A stretch of DNA of 64,000 bases. It comes from Thalassobaculum litoreum DSM 18839. GTDB lineage: Bacteria > Pseudomonadota > Alphaproteobacteria > Thalassobaculales > Thalassobaculaceae. Shown piece by piece: positions 1 to 8,816 of this stretch (the stretch's first letter is position 1; each line of letters starts with the position of its first letter). The notes beneath the pieces are model-generated. The model had not been told where the DNA came from, did no database searches, and was given only the letters and a program-made list of their open reading frames with translations. Made by a program: the position numbers and the translations under genes. The stretch lies in assembly GCF_900102465.1 (NCBI RefSeq), contig NZ_FNBW01000011.1, positions 1 to 64,000 on the forward strand, in the 5' to 3' direction.

Positions 1-229
1 CAACAAGATCGAGAATCTCGTCGCCAACGGCCTCGATCCGACCAGATCGCCGATCACCGCCCATCGGACGTGCTGACCAGGTCCCCGTCGATCGCCATTT
101 CTGCACCCATTTGATCGCGGTCGACACACCGACGCCAAAGCGCTCTGCCGCCGCACGGCGGGACATCCCGCCCTCGACCGCCTGGATCACACGTTCTCGA
201 AGGTCATCGGAAAAGGCTCGCGTCATCAT
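1..229 (-). CDS. IS630-family transposase, N-terminal part (continues off the left edge)
   Basis: The minus-strand frame begins at ATG 229-227 (a second ATG follows at once) and stays open to base 2, about 76 residues. The N-terminus carries the helix-turn-helix typical of IS630 transposases: [19 protein letters not shown], then [20 protein letters not shown], then a GGDRRSGR stretch before the second DNA-binding half. The catalytic DDE domain would lie outside the window, so intactness cannot be judged. It marks the left part of the window as mobile DNA. The family call rests on the HTH pattern only and is inferred from memory of the family. Confidence 0.85.
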   Translation of the reverse strand, partial: MMTRAFSDDLRERVIQAVEGGMSRRAAAERFGVGVSTAIKWVQKWRSTGTWSARPMGGDRRSGRIEAVGDEILDLV

Positions 230-583
230 GGCTGGCCTCCAATCCCCAGCCATGATGGTGAATCAGATTCGTGCCAAAAACGGAATCCCCTACGATTCCC
301 TCAGGTGCGAAAATGCTCTAGGTAGGCGTCGGCGGGTATTCGACACCGGCTTTTTCGAACTCACCGAGAGCAAGAAACCTTCCTGCAGCGGCAACTGCAT
401 GGATAGCGGATTAGGGATTGCAAGCTCAGATGTGGTCCGCTGCCTTGTACGGCGGACCGGAGATTAAACACAGAACGAGTCGTGAATAATAACCTCAAAA
501 ATGTATCGATGCCTGTTTGGCGAATTATTTCGGCAATTTAGGCAATATTATTCGAAAATTACGGCAAGAACCAAGGAGTCAGA
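230..583. other. Non-coding stretch: IS630 upstream end and methyltransferase leader
   Basis: No convincing gene. The first 90 bases or so should include the IS630 terminal inverted repeat; a CTAG at 318-321 could be the TA-type target junction, but the other end is not in view to confirm it. The rest is AT-richer than the chromosome to the right. A clear Shine-Dalgarno AAGGAG at 573-578 belongs to the next gene. Confidence 0.5.
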
Positions 584-1414
584 ATGATACTCGAAGTGGG
601 CGAAGCATTTATCCACGCGGAAGTTTTTCACGTAGCTGCTGCAACGATCAGTTCAATCCTGAAACCTGTGCGGCGGCTGGCGCGTCACTGTCTCGTATTC
701 GTCTTTATGCCGGTTCTCAACGCCTTGAGCCACCGTGCCTATGCTCAATTCCTGCCTGACCGCTATTCCGGGGCAGACGTAGAGATCAGAAGATTACGAA
801 AGCTTTGGGATACTGGTCGACTGGGCAACAATGGCGGTGATCATGCGCGGCTGTTCTTCCTGACAGCGAGCATTCAATCGCTGGAGAGCGCCCGCCTGCC
901 AGGTGCTTTCGCTGAACTCGGGGTTTTCAAAGGAAATTCCGCCCGAATCATGCATGAAATGGCACCAGAGCGTGATCTCTTTCTGTTCGACACGTTCGAA
1001 GGCCTTCCTGAGGAACATGTGACAGCCGATCCGGCGCAGACCCGGGTTGGAGGTTTCGCGTCGAGCCTCAGCGAGGTTCGCCGCTTTGTCGGCGAGGGAC
1101 CCCGGATTCATTACTGCCAAGGAATATTTCCCGAGACCGCCGAACTCGTGCCGGAAGATGTCCGCTTCGCACTGGTGCATCTGGATTGCGACCTGTACGT
1201 CCCGACCAAAGCGGCTCTCGAGTTTTTCTACCCGCGCATGACGCCAGGTGGTCTGCTCATCGTGCATGATTATCATAGCGGATACTGGCCCGGCGTAACG
1301 GCTGCCGCCGACGAGTTCCTGGCCGACAAACCGGAGGGTCTCGTTTACATCCCGGACAAATCGGGAAGCGCCGCCCTGGTTAGGCAACACGACATGAATT
1401 CCAAACCTACCTGA
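584..1414 (+). CDS. TylF/MycF-family (macrocin-O-methyltransferase-like) methyltransferase
   Basis: 276 residues. The C-terminal two thirds match the TylF/MycF family: the SAM-binding loop FAELGVFKGNSARIMHEM near residues 107-124, FLFDTFEGLP, the metal/substrate segment LVHLDCDLYVPTKAAL near 195-210, and GGLLIVHDYHSGYWPGV near 222-238. Family members methylate hydroxyls of sugars or other small molecules using SAM and Mg2+; the substrate here is unknown and no glycosylation genes adjoin. The start at ATG 584 is supported by AAGGAG five bases upstream. Base composition is lower in GC than the genes beyond 10 kb, in keeping with horizontal acquisition. Confidence 0.85.
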   Translation: MILEVGEAFIHAEVFHVAAATISSILKPVRRLARHCLVFVFMPVLNALSHRAYAQFLPDRYSGADVEIRRLRKLWDTGRLGNNGGDHARLFFLTASIQSLESARLPGAFAELGVFKGNSARIMHEMAPERDLFLFDTFEGLPEEHVTADPAQTRVGGFASSLSEVRRFVGEGPRIHYCQGIFPETAELVPEDVRFALVHLDCDLYVPTKAALEFFYPRMTPGGLLIVHDYHSGYWPGVTAAADEFLADKPEGLVYIPDKSGSAALVRQHDMNSKPT

Positions 1415-1867
1415 CCGGTATCGCCTGACGTCGGTCGTGGCTGAGCGTCAACCTGCCAAATGTCGTTATGGCCACGTAGCGCTTAATCAGCTTGCAGTCG
1501 GATGATCATTCGCCCAGCGATCCTGGTCATGCTCTATCGGAACAGGATGACCGGAATTTGCACACTCGGGTCATCTCCGATGTTGTCGAGCCGAGGACGA
1601 AGTTCCTAGTCCGCGAGTGTCCGTAAGTCCCCATCACCGAGCTTTCGTCGTCTTCCGGCTCGGCGCACTCCCGTTCGACGGTCTGCACGATCCACGCCGT
1701 ATGGCTGCACTTTCTATGGGAATAGATCGAACAATCCACGAGCGCGAGAGGGTGGGTCAAGCGAACGGTATTTCTCCACGCTTCCGGTAACCAACATATC
1801 TTGCTTGCTTGCTTGATTAGGCTCGACATGGCCGCTGACCCTACTAACGAAGGGGAAGAGAGTCTGC
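1415..1867. other. Intergenic region without recognisable gene
   Basis: Both strands were read and no ORF resembles a known protein; a 100-codon minus-strand frame at 1527-1829 has unnatural composition and no ribosome site. A short TTGC repeat lies at about 1801-1812. The last 20 bases contain a purine-rich ribosome site for the next gene. Confidence 0.5.
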
Positions 1868-2194
1868 ATGTGGACGATACCGACCTACATTCTAGCCGCG
1901 TTCGCGGAGATCGGTGGGTGCTTTGCCTTTTGGGCGTGGCTGCGCCTGGACAAGTCCCCGCTCTGGCTCGTGCCCGGAATGCTCAGCCTCGCCCTGTTCG
2001 CCTGGGCGCTCGCCCGGATCGAGGCCGACTATGCCGGGCGCGCCTACGCGGCCTACGGCGGTGTCTACATCCTGGCATCGTTAATTTGGATGTGGGCAAT
2101 CGAGGGCACTCGTCCCGATCGCTGGGACACTATCGGCGCTGTGATCTGCGTCGTCGGAGCTATTGTCATCATCTTTGGGCCGCGTAACGCCTGA
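1868..2194 (+). CDS. YnfA/UPF0060-family small membrane protein
   Basis: 108 residues with four hydrophobic helices filling nearly the whole chain, typical length for YnfA (UPF0060). Landmarks are [19 protein letters not shown] at the first helix, [20 protein letters not shown] for the third, and the short tail after [17 protein letters not shown]. YnfA proteins are small multidrug-resistance-like inner-membrane proteins; some export cationic compounds, most are uncharacterised. The purine-rich GGGGAAGAGAG upstream supports ATG 1868. It converges with the SulP gene and has no operon partner. Confidence 0.88.
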   Translation: MWTIPTYILAAFAEIGGCFAFWAWLRLDKSPLWLVPGMLSLALFAWALARIEADYAGRAYAAYGGVYILASLIWMWAIEGTRPDRWDTIGAVICVVGAIVIIFGPRNA

Positions 2195-2416
2195 TCGGGC
2201 CGCACCGTCTCTTTCCGCCGCCCTGACCCTCAATCGGGATGGGCGGGCAAGGCGCCGATCCATAGAAGCAGAACACGCGGCAATTCCATGCCTTTGGACG
2301 GAGCAGGGTGGGGCAACCCTTGCACTCGTAGATGAACTGGCAGGCATCGGTCGGCATCCGGGTGGATTGGTGCTCAACTCAAAACCGCTTGCGGGTCCAG
2401 CCAGGCCCGATCGGCG

Positions 2417-3901
2417 TCAATGGCCCATGAGACGCTCGAGCGCTCCGGGCTTGTCGTGAATGGCGAGGCGATCGACAAGGGTCTCGGTCGCTTCGTTCAT
2501 GCCGTCAATTTCCACTTCTGCGCCCTCGCGCCTGAACTTAAGCACGATCAAGTCGAGAGCGGCGACGCTGGAAATGTCCCAGATATGGGCGCGACTGACG
2601 TCGATTGTGACCCTTTCCAGGGCTTCTTTGAAATCAAACGACGCCGTGAAGGCATCGGCCGACGCAAAGAACACCTGCCCCTCGACATGATAGGTGCGCG
2701 CCGATCCGTCCTCGCTCAGCACCGAGGTCACACGGAAGATCTGCGCAATCTTCCAAGCGAAGAAAATGCCCGACAGAAGAACGCCTACGAGCACCCCGAT
2801 TGCTAAATTGTGCGTCGCGACCACGCTGACCACGGTTGCCAGCATGACGACGCTGGAACTTCTTGGGTGGTCCTTCAGGTTCCGGATGGACGACCAACTG
2901 AAGGTGCCGATCGAGACCATGATCATGATGGCGACGAGAGCCGCCATCGGGATCTGGCGGACCCAATCCCCCAGGACCACGATCATGAACAGCAGAAACA
3001 CGCCGGCGCTGAACGTGGAAAGCCGGCCACGGCCTCCCGACTTCACGTTGATGATGGACTGCCCAATCATCGCGCAACCGGCCATTCCGCCAATGAAGCC
3101 GGTTGCCGTGTTGGCAATGCCCTGGCCGATGCATTCCCGGTTCTTATCGCTCGGCGTGTCTGTGAGGTCGTCGACGATCGAAGCCGTCATGAGGGATTCC
3201 AAGAGTCCGACCGCTGCCACCGCCGCCGAGTACGGTAGAATGATCATCACGGTTTCGAAGTTCAGCGGAATGTCTGGAATCAGGAATATGGGAAGTGTCG
3301 ATGGCAGCTCACCCATGTCGCCGACAGTCCTCAGGTCAAATCCGAAGCCGATTGCAACGGCGGTCAAGGCGACAATGCAGACAAGCGGTGACGGAATGGA
3401 CTTCGTCACGAGCGGGAAGAGGTAGATAATGCCAAGACCAGCCGCGACCATCGCATAAGTGAGCCATGGCACCCCGACCAACTCCGGGATCTGTGCCAGG
3501 AAAATCAGGATGGCAAGCGCGTTTACGAAGCCCGTCATCACCGAGCGCGACACAAAGCGCATGACATAGCCGAGACGGGCAAATCCCGCGCCAATTTGCA
3601 GCAATCCTGCGAGCACGGTGGCAGCCAAGAGATACTGCAAGCCATGCTCGCGTACCAACGTGATCATCAACACGGCGGTGGCGGCCGTTGCCGCCGAAAT
3701 CATGCCGGGTCTGCCGCCAGTGATGGCGATAATCACCGCAATGGAGAACGAGGCGTACAGTCCAACCTTTGGGTCCACCCCCGCAATGATGGAAAACGCT
3801 ATGGCCTCCGGTATCAGAGCAAGGGCAACGACCAACCCTGCAAGTACATCACCTCTGATGTTGCCGAACCATTCATTTCGATAAGCAGCCAGATTTATCA
3901 T
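2417..3901 (-). CDS. SulP-family anion transporter with C-terminal STAS domain
   Basis: 494 residues. The first ~390 form the 10-14 helix SulP/SLC26 transport domain, starting with the signature [40 protein letters not shown] near 270-290 is the second conserved block. Residues ~400-490 are a STAS domain ([20 protein letters not shown]), which regulates transport. Relatives carry sulfate, bicarbonate or other anions; the YbaR/BicA-like shape (short, STAS intact) would fit bicarbonate or sulfate uptake, but nothing nearby settles it. Transcribed alone toward the YnfA gene. Confidence 0.9.
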   Translation of the reverse strand: MINLAAYRNEWFGNIRGDVLAGLVVALALIPEAIAFSIIAGVDPKVGLYASFSIAVIIAITGGRPGMISAATAATAVLMITLVREHGLQYLLAATVLAGLLQIGAGFARLGYVMRFVSRSVMTGFVNALAILIFLAQIPELVGVPWLTYAMVAAGLGIIYLFPLVTKSIPSPLVCIVALTAVAIGFGFDLRTVGDMGELPSTLPIFLIPDIPLNFETVMIILPYSAAVAAVGLLESLMTASIVDDLTDTPSDKNRECIGQGIANTATGFIGGMAGCAMIGQSIINVKSGGRGRLSTFSAGVFLLFMIVVLGDWVRQIPMAALVAIMIMVSIGTFSWSSIRNLKDHPRSSSVVMLATVVSVVATHNLAIGVLVGVLLSGIFFAWKIAQIFRVTSVLSEDGSARTYHVEGQVFFASADAFTASFDFKEALERVTIDVSRAHIWDISSVAALDLIVLKFRREGAEVEIDGMNEATETLVDRLAIHDKPGALERLMGH

Positions 3902-4800
3902 TCCGATTCCTTAGCCAACAACCGTCACGCGAATCGGCTGATTTAGCTCAATATAAATTTGGAGTTGATTATCTGGCGGATCGGCGGCCAGAAGAGCCAC
4001 CCGGATTTTCACCGGGTCCAAGTGCTTGCTGGTTACGTATCCCAAAACCATGCCGCACCGCAACAATTCAGTCAGGTGCCGGGTTGGTCAACGCAAGTGA
4101 CCTGAACCCCGAGTTCTGTCTGGCTGTTGGCAGAGCCCAAGCATCGATGGTGTGCTCCCGAACGTGTCCCGGCATGGGCTAGAGTTTGCGAGCCATGGTC
4201 AGCATTTCGGCTGGCTGCGTGTGCTGATTTCACAAGCTCCGCGGCGATACTTGTTCCCGGGGGTATCGATTTGTGTGACCGTTGGAGCGGCGATGCGGCC
4301 AAGGGCATCCGTCAGCAGATCCTTGGCTCGACGCAGCTGAGCTTGGCGCTCTCAGTCAGGGTGTAGGGAATAGCGGAAACGAGTGGGCACCTCGTCGACT
4401 CTCTCCTACTTAGGTGATGTTCGCACTCCAGGCGTTTTGCCGCACGCCATAGCATCCATTCTTTGTCTTCTTCACATTGATGCTGGGCGCGTCCATGGGA
4501 CCGGGTGCGCGTGAACCAAGCCCCGCATGAGCCGGGTCTTGGCCATTCGGCTTCGCCCCCTCGCGTATGATTCTGCCAGCCTGCGGCTGACTTCCTGTCG
4601 TTCCTAAGAGGGGCCTGCGGCCCCATCGCGCTCAAGGCCAAGCACTTGCGGGCGTAAACCGGCGGACCGTGGCTCCTCCGGCTGTGCCTCCGTGCGCCCG
4701 CACCATCCCCCGCTTTCCGGCCTTGACCGCATCCCCCCGCTCATTGGCGCGGGCCTAGTCGGTTGCATGCGCAACCCCTAAGCCAAAGGAGATAAGGGAA
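3902..4800. other. Long hairpin-rich non-coding region upstream of ardA
   Basis: About 900 bases with no recognisable gene on either strand; minus-strand frames at 4072-4308 and 4312-4641 have no ribosome sites or family features and may be decayed DNA. The right part is full of small hairpins: CAGCC-TGC-GGCTG near 4578-4590, GGGGCC-TGC-GGCCCC at 4610-4624, and GGTTGC-ATGC-GCAACC at 4761-4776. The ardA ribosome site AAGGAG lies at about 4785-4790. Leader regions of antirestriction genes on conjugative elements are often structured like this, so a regulatory role is plausible. Confidence 0.5.
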
Positions 4801-5310
4801 ATGACCATCACACTTCACGCACAGCCATACGACATTTCAGCGAGTGGCTTCTATTTCGAGACCGCCGAGCAGTACGAGACCAAGGCGGCCAAGACCGTGA
4901 ACGCCTTCGGCCAGCGGGTCGAAGAATTCGAAATCCAGTTCATCGACGGCGAGGACATCGATTGCGCTCTTGCCAAGGCGTGGGGGCTCAATCAGGCCAA
5001 TGTCGCGGCCTATCTGGAGGCTGTCGATGCATGGGACGATGAGGAAAAGCGCCACTACATCATCGCCGTGGGAGAATGCGGCTACGCCCATGACGACGTG
5101 GCGGACGATCCCCACAGCCTTGATATCGATATCTACGCCGTGGAGACGCTGCGCGAGCTGGCCGAGCAGTTTGTGGATGACGGCCTGTTCGGCGACATCC
5201 CCGCGAGCCTGCAATTCTACATCGATTATGACGCCATCGCCCGAGATCTCGGTATGGATTACGCCGAAACCACCATCGCCGGGGAGCGGCTGATTTACCG
5301 GTGCGGCTAA
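4801..5310 (+). CDS. ardA: Antirestriction protein ArdA
   Basis: 169 residues, standard ArdA length, strongly acidic as expected for a DNA mimic. Landmarks: AKAWGLNQANVAAYLEAVDA in the middle and the C-terminal LAEQFVDDGLFGDIP followed by YIDYDAIARDLGMDY. ArdA dimers imitate bent B-form DNA and block type I restriction-modification enzymes, protecting incoming DNA just after conjugative transfer. It opens a plus-strand pair with the following unknown ORF and sits in a module with a relaxase and toxin-antitoxin genes, which fits its role in mobile elements. AAGGAGATAAGGGAA lies directly before the start. Confidence 0.92.
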   Translation: MTITLHAQPYDISASGFYFETAEQYETKAAKTVNAFGQRVEEFEIQFIDGEDIDCALAKAWGLNQANVAAYLEAVDAWDDEEKRHYIIAVGECGYAHDDVADDPHSLDIDIYAVETLRELAEQFVDDGLFGDIPASLQFYIDYDAIARDLGMDYAETTIAGERLIYRCG

Positions 5311-5369
5311 GCCCGCACCGGCGGAAGGGTAGATTTTAGGACAACGATTTGAGCAAAGGAAATTCAGGC

Positions 5370-5999
5370 ATGATCAGCGACACCGAATATCAACGACTAT
5401 ACGCCAGCCCGCCCCGGACCTTGCCGGGCCGGGTGAACCGCGCCGCCCTGCTGCTGCGGGGCGGGATGGGACGCAGCCGCGCCTTTGATGATTGTTTCGA
5501 GATGGGCGGCGGGGCCGACATTCTGGCCCGGCTGCTGCACCGGGCGCATACAGAAAGCCCGGAGTTGCTGGAGATGATGAAGGATCAGGGAAACTGGTCG
5601 GAGGCTTTCGCCGTCTGCCCGCCGACGCCCGCGCCGCTGGCCTTGAGCCATGAAGACCGGACCTACGCGCTTTCCCGCGCGACCGCCGGACTGCCGCGCG
5701 TAATGACAAGGCGCGGCGTATCGCTTGCCGATGGGCTGACCGATGCCCGGCTTGCCGAGGCCCTGTCTTCCGCCATGGGCGAGCATGGTGGCTGCGGCGG
5801 CCCGGACGAGCCGTCCCTTGCGTGGTGTGGGGCCGGGCTTCGCATCTGGGCGAGTTGGGAGAGCGTGAACACCGTGCAGGACACGCCCGTCTTTCAGGGC
5901 GTGGCGACCGTGAGGGCCGCGCGAGAACACTGGCGCATCCCCGATCCGGACGAAGCGCAGCTTTGCCTGTTCGATCGGGACGCTTCGGCTTCGGGTTGA
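5370..5999 (+). CDS. Conserved unknown protein of mobile elements
   Basis: 209 residues from ATG 5370; a TTG 21 bases upstream is in frame, but AAAGGA at 5355-5360 fits the ATG better. I do not recognise a named domain. The chain is soluble, without signal peptide or membrane helix, rich in Arg and Gly, and ends in an acidic-hydrophobic DPDEAQLCLFD. It follows ardA by 59 bases on the same strand, so the two are probably co-transcribed as early-transfer genes. Codon use resembles the other module genes. A role linked to antirestriction or transfer is only an inference from position. Confidence 0.7.
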   Translation: MISDTEYQRLYASPPRTLPGRVNRAALLLRGGMGRSRAFDDCFEMGGGADILARLLHRAHTESPELLEMMKDQGNWSEAFAVCPPTPAPLALSHEDRTYALSRATAGLPRVMTRRGVSLADGLTDARLAEALSSAMGEHGGCGGPDEPSLAWCGAGLRIWASWESVNTVQDTPVFQGVATVRAAREHWRIPDPDEAQLCLFDRDASASG

Positions 6000-6011
6000 A
6001 GGGTACGGCGC

Positions 6012-6275
6012 TCAGGCCATCGCAGTGTGCCGGACTTCCGTGATCAACGGGCCGCTTGGGGTCAGCCGGTAGTACACAATGTGCATGCGGTAGACGTAGC
6101 GGCGCTTGCCTTCCGACCACTCGCGCCCGAGTTTCGGATTTTCAGCCAGAAGCTCAAAGCTGTAGTAAAGACCGCCAAGGTATTCCTGCGTTTGATCGTC
6201 TCCGAAATACCGCTTTGTATAACGTGCAATGTCTTTGATGTTGGTCCGCGCTTGTCGGGAAAGCTTGTATTCCAT
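6012..6275 (-). CDS. RelE/ParE-superfamily toxin
   Basis: 87 residues with the compact RelE/ParE layout: an N-terminal helix with SRQARTNIKDIARYTKRYFG, a middle segment YYSFELLAENPKLGREW, and C-terminal strands RYVYRMHIVYYRL then ITEVRHTAM. ParE-type members poison DNA gyrase, RelE-type cleave ribosome-bound mRNA; the TNIKDIARYT pattern and EWSEGKRRYVYRMHIVYY look more ParE-like. It follows its antitoxin with a one-base gap and ends just past the convergent unknown ORF, the usual antitoxin-then-toxin order. Confidence 0.85.
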   Translation of the reverse strand: MEYKLSRQARTNIKDIARYTKRYFGDDQTQEYLGGLYYSFELLAENPKLGREWSEGKRRYVYRMHIVYYRLTPSGPLITEVRHTAMA

Positions 6276-6276
6276 T

Positions 6277-6486
6277 CTAGTTTTCGGCGCGAATCTCGCT
6301 CAGAATTTCATGCAGGGAGGCGCGTTCAGCAACGCCGCTGTCAAACCCGGCCTGTTCGCTTTGCTCGATCACAGCGCGGCGCTGTTCATCACTCAGACTC
6401 GCCCACAACGCCTTATCCTCATCGGTCGGAAAGACCGTTGAGGTAAAGCGAATACCCGAAACGTCAATTGTTTTTACTTCATTCAT
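6277..6486 (-). CDS. Antitoxin partner of the downstream ParE-like toxin
   Basis: 69 residues from ATG 6486. The first half is a short beta-strand/loop region (KTIDVSGIRFTST), followed by the helical WASLSDEQRRAVIEQSEQAGFDSG and an acidic tail. The length, order and one-base spacing to a ParE-like toxin make it an antitoxin; the fold class is not clear and I would not name it beyond that. A strong TTGAAA-N17-TATAAT promoter ends six bases before the ATG, so the mRNA may be leaderless. Longer upstream in-frame starts would run through that promoter and were rejected. Confidence 0.75.
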   Translation of the reverse strand: MNEVKTIDVSGIRFTSTVFPTDEDKALWASLSDEQRRAVIEQSEQAGFDSGVAERASLHEILSEIRAEN

Positions 6487-6492
6487 GTCTTT

Positions 6493-6521
6493 ATTATACC
6501 ACTTGCGGTTGGATGTTTCAA
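6493..6521 (-). promoter_or_regulatory. Sigma-70 promoter of the antitoxin-toxin pair
   Basis: Read on the minus strand, TTGAAA (6521-6516), a 17-base spacer, and a perfect TATAAT (6498-6493). The -10 box ends six bases before the antitoxin ATG, placing the predicted transcription start on or next to the start codon. Confidence 0.75.
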
Positions 6522-6708
6522 AGGCAAAGTCTTTCCCTTGACGTAGCCGCATCCAACCCGGCGCAGCCGCTCTCGGGCGAAGCCGAACGGCACACATAGG
6601 CATATGATACCGGATTTGCCGTGTGGCAACACCCATACCTACCGCTCCGGCGTCGGAACCGTCGCGCGCCTCATCACGGCGGAGCGGATATCCGGTAGTT
6701 GGCAATTT

Positions 6709-6738
6709 TTGACAATTCGCTCATTTTGATGATAGAAT
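6709..6738 (+). promoter_or_regulatory. Sigma-70 promoter of the parDE-type pair
   Basis: TTGACA at 6709-6714, an 18-base spacer, and TAGAAT at 6733-6738, followed by the AAGGAGG ribosome site at 6749-6755 of the ParD-like gene. The two toxin-antitoxin operons diverge from this 275-base region, so cross-regulation by either antitoxin is possible. Confidence 0.7.
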
Positions 6739-6761
6739 TTAATAAGATAAGGAGGCCGCCG

Positions 6762-7043
6762 ATGCCGACGCGCAACATCAATTTGACGGAATACTACGAC
6801 AACTATCTGGCAGAAGTGCTTGCCTCCGGGCGGTACAAGAATGCCAGCGAAGCGGTTCGCGCCGGGCTCCGGCTTCTGGAGTTTCAGGAGCGGGAAGAAC
6901 AGGCGAAGCTTGAGGCTCTGCGCTCCGCGTTCCAAGAGGGCAAAGATGCTTTCGAGCGCGGCGACTACGCGACGCTTCACGGCGATGCGGACATTGATCG
7001 GTATTTCGATGAAGTGGCTCAAGAAGCCGACCAACCCGCGTAA
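6762..7043 (+). CDS. ParD-like (CC2985/ParD family) antitoxin
   Basis: 93 residues from ATG 6762, chosen because AAGGAGG sits six bases upstream; an in-frame start 63 bases earlier would overlap the promoter. The N-terminal half is the ParD ribbon-helix-helix: TRNINLTEYYDNYLAEVLAS then GRYKNASEAVRAGLRLLE, and the C-terminal half is the charged toxin-binding helix with EALRSAFQEGKDAFERGDY. ParD binds its own promoter and neutralises ParE. The ParE gene starts two bases after its stop. Confidence 0.9.
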   Translation: MPTRNINLTEYYDNYLAEVLASGRYKNASEAVRAGLRLLEFQEREEQAKLEALRSAFQEGKDAFERGDYATLHGDADIDRYFDEVAQEADQPA

Positions 7044-7045
7044 GC

Positions 7046-7477
7046 ATGCCGGGTGCCCGCTATACTCTTCGCCCGACAGGCCCAGCGCGGCGCGACCTGA
7101 TTGATATCCGCCGCTACACGCGCGAGACATACGGCAGCCAGCAGGCGAACGCCTACGACGCGCTGATTAAACAAGCCTTCAAAGACATTGCCGCCGACCC
7201 TTTCAGGCCGGGCAGCAAGGAACGCCCCGAGATCGGCGAGGGCGTCCGCAGCTATCACATCTCTCTGAGCCGCGAGCGGGCCGGATCGGACATCAAAACG
7301 CCCCGGCATTTCGTTCTGTACTATCTCCCCACGGATGCAGAAATCGCCGTGAGCCGGGTCATTCACGACTCCCGCGACCTCGCCCGGCATGTCCCGCGCG
7401 ATCACATCGACAAAGCGAGAGACTTCAAGGAAGCGAGACGGCGCGAATCCAAGGAGCGCGGGGATAGAGATCGGTAA
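7046..7477 (+). CDS. ParE-family toxin
   Basis: 143 residues, longer than the usual ~100 for ParE because of a charged tail after residue ~115. The core matches the family: YTLRPTGPARRDLIDIRRYT, the helix AYDALIKQAFKDIAADPFRPG, then the strands VRSYHISL and RHFVLYYLPTDAEIAVSRVIHDSRD. ParE inhibits DNA gyrase. Co-transcribed with the ParD-like antitoxin (two-base gap). It converges with the relaxase, with only one base between stops, so the operons are tightly packed. Confidence 0.87.
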   Translation: MPGARYTLRPTGPARRDLIDIRRYTRETYGSQQANAYDALIKQAFKDIAADPFRPGSKERPEIGEGVRSYHISLSRERAGSDIKTPRHFVLYYLPTDAEIAVSRVIHDSRDLARHVPRDHIDKARDFKEARRRESKERGDRDR

Positions 7478-7478
7478 A

Positions 7479-8816
7479 TTACCGATCGAGGTTCGGACCA
7501 TCCCGTGATCGACCGCGACGGCGAGGTCGATCCTCTGTGCGCCTGCGTTCCTTGAAGGCTTCACGGCGGGCGTTGCGCTCGGCTTCCGAATCCGTCTCCA
7601 TCCGTTGGAAGACCTTCGCATCCTCGCGCAGCTCGCGCGTGATGGCGGTATTGGTTTTACGCTGCTGCGCCCGTTCTTGGAGAGCCGCACGGCGCTGGGC
7701 GAGCTGGGCGGCGGTGAGTTGCTGACGCTGCGCCTGATCACGCTCCATTGCTGCCTCCGCTTCCAGCCGGTTGCGTTCCAATGTCCGTTTCCGCTCCCCC
7801 CTTATCCGGTCCCACAGTCCAGCAAGCCCTTTGCGCAACCTTGCCTGCTGGGCGCGTTCTTCGTCTTGTGCACGGCGCTGCGCCGCTGCCTCCCGTTCCC
7901 GGCGCTCGGCTTCTTGTGTGGCCTTCAGGGCGGCGCGCCGCTCTTCAGCATCGCGCTTTTCGCGCTCCTCGCGCTGGCGCACCTCCCGCTGGAATTCCTC
8001 CATCTTGGCCTGCATGGTCCGCGCGATTTCGATCTTGGCATCGGCGAGCGACGGCAGCGCCTCCATGTCTCCCAGCCGTTCGCGCACGGCAGCGGTTTTC
8101 ACATCCGCCCATTTGGCGACCGCGTAGACCTCGCCCCGATGATCGACCGCGACATAGCCGCGTTTGTCGCCACGCGCGAGCCAATAGCCTCGCTCTTGCA
8201 GAGCATGGGCGAAAGCGGCCTTGCTGTCGGAGACCGCCCACGCATCGGCAAACGCCGCCTTGATCTCACGCGGGTCTTCCTTGATCCGCTTGGCTTGCTG
8301 CCATTGCTCCAGGGAGAAGTTCCGGGGATCATGCTCGCCACTGACAGCCAGGCCGCGCGGCATGGTCCAGCCGTGTTCGAGATATAGCTCGCGCGCCACG
8401 TCTTGGAGCTTACGCTTGGAGTGCGGCAGGGGAATCGCCTTCATTTCCTCGACATCGATCCGGCTCCAGACCGCATGCGCATGGCGGCGCACCTGTCCGT
8501 CATCGCCGCGCTTTTCATGGAACACGAGCGCGCGGGGCTGGCCGGAGAGGCCGAGTTTGGCTTCCGCCCGGTCCGCAGCGCGAAAGAATGCTTCGTCTTC
8601 CACGGCGGCATCTTTCGGCGGATTAAGACTCAGCGAGAACAGATATTGCTGACAGCGGGTTCCCCGGCTGATCGCGTAGGTTTCACGGAACGCGCCGTCG
8701 AGATCACCTGCGATGAAGCCGCGCAGCTGCGCGACCTCGACCCGCTCATTCTCGGTCTTCATGAGGTGCTGCGCGAGATCGCGCCCGCCGCCGCGTGGAT
8801 TGACGACGAGGATCAC
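7479..8816 (-). CDS. Relaxase/mobilization nuclease
   Basis: 445 residues. The N-terminal ~200 hold a relaxase fold: a Tyr-containing start region (FRETYAISRGTRC), the strand QQYLFSLSLNPP, and the metal-binding histidine motif RRHAHAVWSRID near residues 109-120, followed by PHSKRKLQDVARELYLEHGW. Residues ~255-445 are a long Arg/Glu/Ala-rich coiled coil. Relaxases nick the origin of transfer and lead the strand into a recipient; without conjugation machinery nearby it would rely on a helper element. Its start overlaps the accessory mobilization gene by ATGA, so translation is coupled. Confidence 0.85.
   Translation of the reverse strand: MILVVNPRGGGRDLAQHLMKTENERVEVAQLRGFIAGDLDGAFRETYAISRGTRCQQYLFSLSLNPPKDAAVEDEAFFRAADRAEAKLGLSGQPRALVFHEKRGDDGQVRRHAHAVWSRIDVEEMKAIPLPHSKRKLQDVARELYLEHGWTMPRGLAVSGEHDPRNFSLEQWQQAKRIKEDPREIKAAFADAWAVSDSKAAFAHALQERGYWLARGDKRGYVAVDHRGEVYAVAKWADVKTAAVRERLGDMEALPSLADAKIEIARTMQAKMEEFQREVRQREEREKRDAEERRAALKATQEAERREREAAAQRRAQDEERAQQARLRKGLAGLWDRIRGERKRTLERNRLEAEAAMERDQAQRQQLTAAQLAQRRAALQERAQQRKTNTAITRELREDAKVFQRMETDSEAERNARREAFKERRRTEDRPRRRGRSRDGPNLDR

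Noticed and set aside
1527-1829. 100-codon minus-strand frame upstream of the YnfA gene
   Set aside because: It has no ribosome site, unnatural composition and no recognised motif.
7479-8300. Repetitive GC pattern suggesting tandem repeats in the relaxase C-terminus
   Set aside because: The repeats come from Arg/Glu/Ala-rich coiled-coil codons, with no regular unit; not a CRISPR or satellite.
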